Positions 13,425-13,430 of a stretch of 13,430 bases of DNA are shown one piece after another. Position 1 is the first letter of the stretch. Every line of letters begins with the position of its first letter. The notes beneath the pieces were generated by a model. The model did not search any database and was not told where the DNA came from. It saw only the letters and a program-made list of their open reading frames with translations. The DNA comes from CAZOKO01 sp964580455. Its GTDB lineage: Bacteria; Desulfobacterota; WTBG01. A program made the translations under genes and the position numbers. The stretch spans positions 1 to 13,430 of the forward strand of contig CAZOKO010000078.1 of the NCBI GenBank assembly GCA_964580455.1, given 5' to 3'.

Positions 13425-13430
13425 ATTTTG

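Overview
The window looks like chromosome of an AT-leaning, Gram-negative, probably anaerobic bacterium. Evidence for a double membrane is an outer-membrane-type lipoprotein set (an M16 protease-like lipoprotein, a TPR lipoprotein and a LolB-like lipoprotein). Evidence for anaerobic carbon metabolism is a CooC-type nickel ATPase, normally linked to carbon monoxide dehydrogenase/acetyl-CoA synthase. Spacers are full of short palindromic dispersed repeats of the kind common in Desulfobacterota, Nitrospirota, Omnitrophota and similar uncultured lineages. I cannot fix the phylum from sequence alone.

Layout. 92-859 is cooC. 984-1916 is a 2-dehydropantoate 2-reductase (panE-like). 2109-3284 is an ArsA/Get3-family ATPase with a C-terminal HSP20-like domain (Get3d-like), overlapping by 8 bp a 66-residue Cys-containing protein of unknown function (3277-3477). 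3553-5055 and 5085-6515 are an M16 peptidase pair: the first has the zinc site, the second has lost it but keeps the glycine-rich loop and Arg/Tyr motif, as in heterodimeric M16B enzymes. 6742-8472 (TPR lipoprotein) and 8640-9497 (LolB/DUF4292-like lipoprotein) form an envelope unit that ends at a bidirectional terminator at 9523-9551. On the minus strand, nfeD (11688-10408) and a slipin (10376-9633) form the classic membrane protease/stomatin operon. tRNA-Phe(GAA) lies at 12008-12083.

The right end (12084-13430) differs in character. It is gene-poor and holds two decayed minus-strand small genes, one a frameshifted ribbon-helix-helix regulator. It also has a strong plus-strand hairpin with a U-tract, and a secreted Thr-linker protein whose C-terminus resembles CFI-box tails. 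That protein's stop codon lies inside the first of two 18-bp direct repeats at the window edge, which suggest the end of a mobile element.

Repeats. At least six palindromic or dispersed-repeat families occupy the spacers: 858-968, 1965-2053 with an inverted partial copy at 9571-9629, 6642-6667, 8524-8600, and 11837-11984 whose end matches 39-52. Several touch stop codons, start regions or apparent N-termini, and two of them affect start-site choice. I see no CRISPR array, prophage or clearly novel multi-gene defence system. The most novel-looking parts are the Get3d-like/small-Cys-protein pair and the truncated CFI-box-like protein.
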